Of a DNA stretch of 7,688 bases, positions 5,864 through 7,688 are shown in pieces. The notes beneath the pieces are model-generated. The model did no database searches and was not told where the DNA came from. It saw only the letters and a list, made by a program, of their open reading frames with translations. How positions within the stretch are numbered: position 1 is the stretch's first letter; each line of letters begins with the position of its first letter. The position numbers and the translations under genes were made by a program. The stretch is from an uncultured delta proteobacterium (GTDB lineage Bacteria > Myxococcota_A > Polyangia > Polyangiales > Ga0077539), in contig CAISKJ010001251.1 in NCBI GenBank assembly GCA_903885885.1, positions 1 to 7,688 on the forward strand, read 5' to 3'.

Positions 5864-6109
5864 GGGCAGCGCGGTGGCAGAGGCGCGGTCGGAGATTACG
5901 AGAGACCGATGCGCTCGTACACGCGCGCTCACGGGCCGAGGCAGCGGAAGGCCGGCTCCGCGCAGCGCCGCCCTCGCACAGATCGCTTTCGCAGAGCGCG
6001 CTGTCGGCGCAGGCCTCAGGAGAGCGCGCATGGCGGCGCCCATCATCGCAGCAATGGGGCGGGGCCGTCACCCGATCACCGGGAGGAGGCTCGCGCTCGC
6101 TCGTTGTGC
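5864..6109. other. Gene-free divergent intergenic region
   Basis: About 300 nt separate the dioxygenase start (5848, minus) from the RCC1 lipoprotein start (6149, plus). Open frames here are Arg/Pro/Ala-rich shadows. The region should hold the dioxygenase promoter, but the best match on the minus strand (TGTACG, 17 nt, TAATCT, complement of 5893-5921) has only three of six matches per box. A purine stretch GGGAGGAGG (6081-6089) looks like a ribosome site but is 26 nt from the nearest in-frame ATG of the lipoprotein gene. I see no tRNA, strong palindrome or terminator. Confidence 0.5.
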
Positions 6110-6138
6110 TTGACGATGCGCACGGGCGCGGCTCTCAT
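6110..6138 (+). promoter_or_regulatory. Candidate promoter for the RCC1 lipoprotein gene
   Basis: TTGACG (6110-6115, five of six -35 matches) and TCTCAT (6133-6138, four of six -10 matches, lacking the usually conserved second-position A) are separated by exactly 17 nt. Transcription would start near 6145, almost directly at the ATG at 6149, implying a leaderless or nearly leaderless mRNA. That agrees with the absence of a usable ribosome site before 6149. It is a weak prediction from consensus matching. Confidence 0.25.
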
Positions 6139-6148
6139 CGCCTCTGTG

Positions 6149-7534
6149 ATGCGGCTGCGGCTGATTTTTTCGTGTGGCGCTGTGCTCTCGGCCCTCGGCT
6201 GCGAGGGCAGCAACGTGATCGGGCTGCGCGTGCCCGACGCGACGCTCTTCGACGCCGCCGACGCCGCCGACGCGCCCGACGAGAGCGCCCCCGACGTGAT
6301 GATCGCGCCCGATGTGATCGACGTGCTCGACGCCTCGATGGACGCCGACGTGCCCGACGTGCCCGCGTGCGGGATGCTCGACTTCGACGTTCCTACGGTG
6401 GACGTTCCGGCGCGCGACGGAGGCGCCGACGGGAGCGATGTTTCCGCCGACGTGGTGCTGCCCGCGGCGCCCGCGATGCAGGTCGAGGCCTCGCTCGCCA
6501 ACACGGGCTTCACGTGCTTCGGGCTCACCTCGGCCGAGGGTCGCTGCGTGGGCGACAACAACCTCGGCCAGCTCGGCGACGGCAGCAACGTGGCCCGCGC
6601 GCGCCCCGTCGTGGTGGGCAACCTCTTCGGCGCGCGCGCCCTCACCACGGGCGACGCCTTCGCGTGCGCGCTCCTCGACAATGGCACCGTGCGCTGCTGG
6701 GGCGCCAACGCGTACGGCCAGTTCGGCGACGGCTCGATGACCGATCGCCGCGCCGCCACGCCGGTCGCGAACATCACCAGCGCGGTGCAGGTGAGCGCGG
6801 GGCAGAACCACGTGTGCGCCCGCCTCGGCGACGGCACGGTGCAGTGCTGGGGGCGCAACCACGAGGGCCAGGTGGGCAACGGCACCGCCTCGGCGACCAT
6901 GCCGCAGACGATGCCCGCCGCGGTGGTGGGCCTCACCGACGCGCGCCACCTCGACCTCGGCGCCAACGCGTCGTGCGCGGTGCTCGGCGACGGCACGGTG
7001 CGCTGCTGGGGAGCGGGCTCGGTGGGTCAGCTCGGCGACGGCACCGCGATGGGTCGCACCCTGCCCGTGCGCGTGCGCAACCTCGCCTGCGCGGTGCGCG
7101 TGTCGGTGGGCGTCGGGCACGCGTGCGCGCTCGTCGCCGACGGCACGGTGCAGTGCTGGGGCAGCGGCACCTTCGGTCAGCTCGGCAACGGCGCCATGGC
7201 CATGACCACCGCGCCCGTCGCCGTGATGGGGCTCGCCAGCGCGGTCGATGTGTCGGCGGGCGCGCTCCACACCTGCGCGGTGCAGCGCGACGGGGCCGTG
7301 CGCTGCTGGGGCGCCAACTCGTCGGGGCAGCTCGGCGACGGCACCACCACCAACGCCACGACGCCCGTCACGGTGCCGGGCATCACGACGGCCGTGCGGG
7401 TGAGCGCGGGCGGGCGCCACACCTGCGCGCTGCTGCTCGACGGCGCCGTGCGCTGCTGGGGCGTCAACACGTCGGGCCAGCTCGGCGACGGCACCACGAC
7501 CGATGCGCGCGGCCCTGTGTCTGTGATGTTCTGA
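6149..7534 (+). CDS. Predicted lipoprotein with seven RCC1-like repeats (beta-propeller)
   Basis: A 461-aa secreted protein of unknown partner. The N-terminus MRLRLIFSCGAVLSALGC is a short lipoprotein-type signal ending at Cys18; the box is slightly atypical, with Ala rather than Leu at -3. Residues about 30-103 are an Asp/Ala/Val/Pro-rich acidic linker. Residues about 109-461 hold seven RCC1-like repeats, recognised by the CWGxNxxGQLGDG signature (blade 1 has CVGDNNLGQLGDG). Every blade carries Cys-X9-Cys: 123/133, 173/183, 223/233, 276/286, 326/336, 376/386, 426/436. This predicts one disulfide per blade in a seven-bladed propeller, with the N-terminal strand (about 109-116) probably completing the last blade. 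RCC1 propellers bind proteins or chromatin in eukaryotes; in bacteria such extracellular forms are common in myxobacteria but their roles are mostly unknown. An in-frame ATG at 6116 would add 11 residues; 6149 is preferred because it gives a compact signal peptide. The gene appears monocistronic. Confidence 0.9.
   Translation: MRLRLIFSCGAVLSALGCEGSNVIGLRVPDATLFDAADAADAPDESAPDVMIAPDVIDVLDASMDADVPDVPACGMLDFDVPTVDVPARDGGADGSDVSADVVLPAAPAMQVEASLANTGFTCFGLTSAEGRCVGDNNLGQLGDGSNVARARPVVVGNLFGARALTTGDAFACALLDNGTVRCWGANAYGQFGDGSMTDRRAATPVANITSAVQVSAGQNHVCARLGDGTVQCWGRNHEGQVGNGTASATMPQTMPAAVVGLTDARHLDLGANASCAVLGDGTVRCWGAGSVGQLGDGTAMGRTLPVRVRNLACAVRVSVGVGHACALVADGTVQCWGSGTFGQLGNGAMAMTTAPVAVMGLASAVDVSAGALHTCAVQRDGAVRCWGANSSGQLGDGTTTNATTPVTVPGITTAVRVSAGGRHTCALLLDGAVRCWGVNTSGQLGDGTTTDARGPVSVMF
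6251..6268 (+). repeat. Short tandem repeat GACGCCGCC x2 in the linker of the lipoprotein gene
   Basis: Two perfect 9-nt units encode Asp-Ala-Ala twice, followed by a diverged third copy (GACGCGCCC). In-frame gain or loss of units would change linker length without breaking the frame. Confidence 0.6.
6479..7531 (+). repeat. Tandem array of seven RCC1 repeat units, period 150 nt
   Basis: The TGCTGGGG core (TGCGTGGG in unit 1) recurs at 6545, 6695, 6845, 7004, 7154, 7304 and 7454. The spacings are 150, 150, 159, 150, 150 and 150 nt. The single longer interval is a three-codon insertion in the third unit's loop. The last two units are closely alike at DNA level (shared GTGCGCTGCTGGGGCG and CAGCTCGGCGACGGCACCAC), which suggests growth by internal duplication. 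The array is wholly coding. Confidence 0.85.
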
Positions 7535-7656
7535 GCGTCGCCGCGTGTTGAACCCGGATTATTCATCACAGATTCGATCCGACGGAACGATGGCGCGGGA
7601 ATTTCGCTGTCGGCATAGGCGTTCGAGGGGTTGCGACACCGACCTCGGAGCCACCC

Positions 7657-7688
7657 ATGCCGACGACAGACTGTATGCCTTCACTTCG
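7657..7688 (+). CDS. Possible start of a further gene, truncated by the right edge
   Basis: An ATG at 7657 preceded by CGGAG (7646-7650), with a 6-nt spacing, opens a frame reading MPTTDCMPSL to the edge. Ten codons are too few to judge coding character or family. The preceding 122 nt (7535-7656) show no gene and no clear terminator. A second in-frame ATG lies at 7675. Confidence 0.25.
   Translation, partial: MPTTDCMPSL

Noticed and set aside
5849..6046. 66-residue N-terminal extension of the dioxygenase
   Set aside because: It is Arg/Pro/Ala-rich and unlike the family; a good ribosome site precedes ATG 5848 and the shorter protein matches TauD length.
5829..6113. Plus-strand 94-codon frame beginning MAVMLVIVGLSSGSAVAEA, which resembles a signal peptide
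   Set aside because: It starts inside the antisense of the dioxygenase start region; the rest is Arg-rich with no coding-like features and no ribosome site.
4955..6115. Upstream extension of the RCC1 frame back to 4955 (859 codons in total)
   Set aside because: The extension is antisense to the dioxygenase and low-complexity Arg/Ala/Val; the signal peptide begins only at about 6149.
6509..7531. Regular 150-nt periodicity considered as a CRISPR-like or non-coding satellite array
   Set aside because: The period is a multiple of three, stays in one open frame and encodes RCC1 blades; the units are diverged coding repeats.
6106..7551. Plus-strand frame overlapping the RCC1 gene in another register (481 codons)
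   Set aside because: It is extremely Arg-rich and mirrors the periodicity of the real RCC1 repeats; it is a shadow.
7579..7615. Possible terminator hairpin CCGAC...GTCGG downstream of the RCC1 gene
   Set aside because: Only a five-base stem with a loop of more than 20 nt and no T-run; expected by chance.

Overview
The window is very GC-rich, with strong G/C preference at third codon positions. Gene content is typical of a soil deltaproteobacterium: a secreted RCC1-repeat lipoprotein with an Asp/Ala/Val/Pro linker, a TolB-like domain fused to an outer-membrane-like domain, and orphan small proteins. My best guess is Myxococcota (Polyangiales/Sandaracinus-like). That assignment is inferred from style, not from a marker gene.

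Positions 1-2832 hold a minus-strand block: a 121-aa orphan (2467-2832), a secreted two-domain envelope protein (943-2397) and the 5' part of alaS (887 running off the left edge). A divergent intergenic region (2833-2945) separates this block from a plus-strand gene for a small three-helix membrane protein (2946-3466). That gene reads intact only if a -1 frameshift near 3072-3076 is allowed.

Positions 3420-5848 hold a second minus-strand block: a TauD/TfdA-type Fe(II)/2-oxoglutarate dioxygenase (4997-5848), an FtsJ/RlmM-like 2'-O-methyltransferase (3943-4896) and an SRPBCC/AHSA1-family protein (3420-3902). A long hairpin (4941-4982) lies between the dioxygenase and the methyltransferase. The last two genes are 40 nt apart and probably co-transcribed. 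The frameshifted plus-strand gene runs tail-to-tail into the SRPBCC gene with a 47-bp overlap.

Positions 5849-6148 are a gene-free divergent region. It is followed by a plus-strand gene for a predicted lipoprotein (6149-7534) with seven RCC1-like repeats, each carrying an identically spaced Cys-X9-Cys pair. The last 150 bases are mostly non-coding, with a possible start of a further gene at 7657.

The genes do not form one recognisable pathway. The window looks like ordinary chromosome carrying one housekeeping gene (alaS), an RNA-modification gene and several envelope or orphan genes. I found no CRISPR array, insertion sequence, phage gene, tRNA or rRNA, and no convincing new multi-gene system. 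The most notable items are the frameshifted membrane gene, the regular cysteine-laddered propeller, and two U-tract-less hairpins placed at the same distance behind stop codons.
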